Made by a program: the position numbers and the translations under genes. The notes below the pieces were generated by a model. It was given only the letters and a program-made list of their open reading frames with translations. It was not told the DNA's origin and made no database searches. This document shows, piece after piece, positions 5,746-5,941 of a stretch of 5,941 bases of DNA. Origin of the DNA: Planctomycetota bacterium (lineage in GTDB: Bacteria; Planctomycetota; UBA11346); the NCBI GenBank assembly GCA_013816415.1, contig JACDEN010000191.1, positions 1 through 5,941 of the forward strand. Direction: 5' to 3'. Each line of letters starts with the position of its first letter. Positions within the stretch are counted from its first letter, which is position 1.

Positions 5746-5773
5746 GGCGCCTCCAGGGCGATCGGGAGGTGCC
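5746..5773 (+). promoter_or_regulatory. stable hairpin overlapping a possible ribosome binding site
   Basis: GGCGCCTCC (5746-5754) pairs with GGAGGTGCC (5765-5773) over nine bases with one G-U pair and a ten-base loop. The 3' arm contains GGAGG, which would serve as a ribosome binding site for an ATG at 5777. There is no T-run after it, so a terminator role is not supported. It could hide that site, or end or attenuate transcription from the large gene. Confidence 0.4.
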
Positions 5774-5776
5774 GCC

Positions 5777-5818
5777 ATGCTCATACAGGTCTTCGCGTTC
5801 GTGCTGCCAGTACTGTGA
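5777..5818 (+). CDS. possible 13-residue leader ORF
   Basis: ATG at 5777 to TGA at 5816-5818 encodes MLIQVFAFVLPVL. GGGAGG lies seven bases before the ATG but within a hairpin arm. The peptide is entirely hydrophobic apart from one Gln. It precedes the next gene start by 86 bases, so a leader role is conceivable, but a frame this short is easily chance. Confidence 0.2.
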   Translation: MLIQVFAFVLPVL

Positions 5819-5904
5819 GCCGGACCGGATGACCCTATCGTCGGTCGATGCTTCATCACGCTCGCGGGTTTCCGCCTGAGTTCCATCGACCGAGGAGGCC
5901 ACGC

Positions 5905-5941
5905 ATGCCATCGTCCGTCCTGCGTATGTTCGCACTGCTCT
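5905..5941 (+). CDS. start of a further gene, truncated by window end
   Basis: GAGGAGG, a near-perfect Shine-Dalgarno sequence, lies six bases before the ATG at 5905. The visible 12 codons read MPSSVLRMFALL, with a basic residue followed by a hydrophobic run, so an N-terminal signal peptide or membrane segment is likely. The remainder lies outside the window and the product cannot be named. Confidence 0.55.
   Translation, partial: MPSSVLRMFALL

Larger units (their letters stand above)
5634..5904. other. intergenic region with a hairpin and a possible leader ORF
   Basis: This 271-base gap separates the large gene from the next start. Besides the hairpin at 5746-5773 and the 13-codon ORF at 5777, I see no terminator with a T-run, no RNA gene and no credible - strand gene. 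Long - strand frames here lack ribosome binding sites and consist of arginine, proline and glycine, typical of GC-rich shadow frames. Confidence 0.45.

Noticed and set aside
5644..5935. Two overlapping - strand frames of 80 and 85 codons
   Set aside because: No ribosome binding sites, no recognisable motif, and they overlap each other and the start of the + strand gene at 5905.

Overview
High-GC bacterial DNA carrying two well-supported genes for exported proteins, one probable gene for a secreted disordered protein, and several small or partial genes. The taxon is not certain. A DUF1223 protein, a TIGR03790-family protein with fibronectin-type repeats and a sortase-independent C-terminal anchor together suggest a Gram-negative, environmental bacterium. 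Verrucomicrobiota or Planctomycetota are my best guess, which is inference rather than a phylogenetic result. No rRNA, tRNA, CRISPR array, transposase gene or complete insertion sequence was seen.

Left part (1-1392). The window opens on what may be the last codons of a gene reading rightwards. This is followed by a short decayed piece of a DUF1223 gene on the + strand (about 179-289). An intact DUF1223 gene lies on the - strand (306-1100). The fragment and the matching part of the intact gene are about 84% identical over 73 bases and lie in opposite orientation. A near-consensus promoter directly before the DUF1223 ATG suggests a leaderless mRNA. The 1101-1392 gap separates it from a divergent gene and holds that promoter, a short ATCGTC repeat and an AT-rich possible -10.

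Middle part (1393-2789). A + strand gene encodes a secreted, cysteine-free, low-complexity protein of 209 residues. It converges on a small proline-rich - strand gene (2114-2332). The gap between them holds a long imperfect inverted repeat with T-rich flanks on both strands, which looks like a bidirectional terminator. A possible small + strand gene (2462-2653) with a strong Shine-Dalgarno sequence follows.

Right part (2790-5941). The main gene encodes a 947-residue surface or periplasmic protein. Its parts in order are a signal peptide, a TIGR03790 domain, one divergent beta-sandwich-like segment, four fibronectin type III-like repeats in exact 96-residue (288-base) register, and a Cys-Gly, hydrophobic, Arg-rich C-terminal anchor. 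Downstream are a hairpin, a possible 13-codon leader ORF, and the first codons of a new gene with a strong ribosome binding site, cut by the window edge.

The genes do not form an obvious pathway. Their shared theme is export: three of the main products have signal peptides. The most unusual items are the four-repeat TIGR03790 protein, the inverted DUF1223 remnant and the leaderless DUF1223 promoter. I see no convincing new defence or mobile system.
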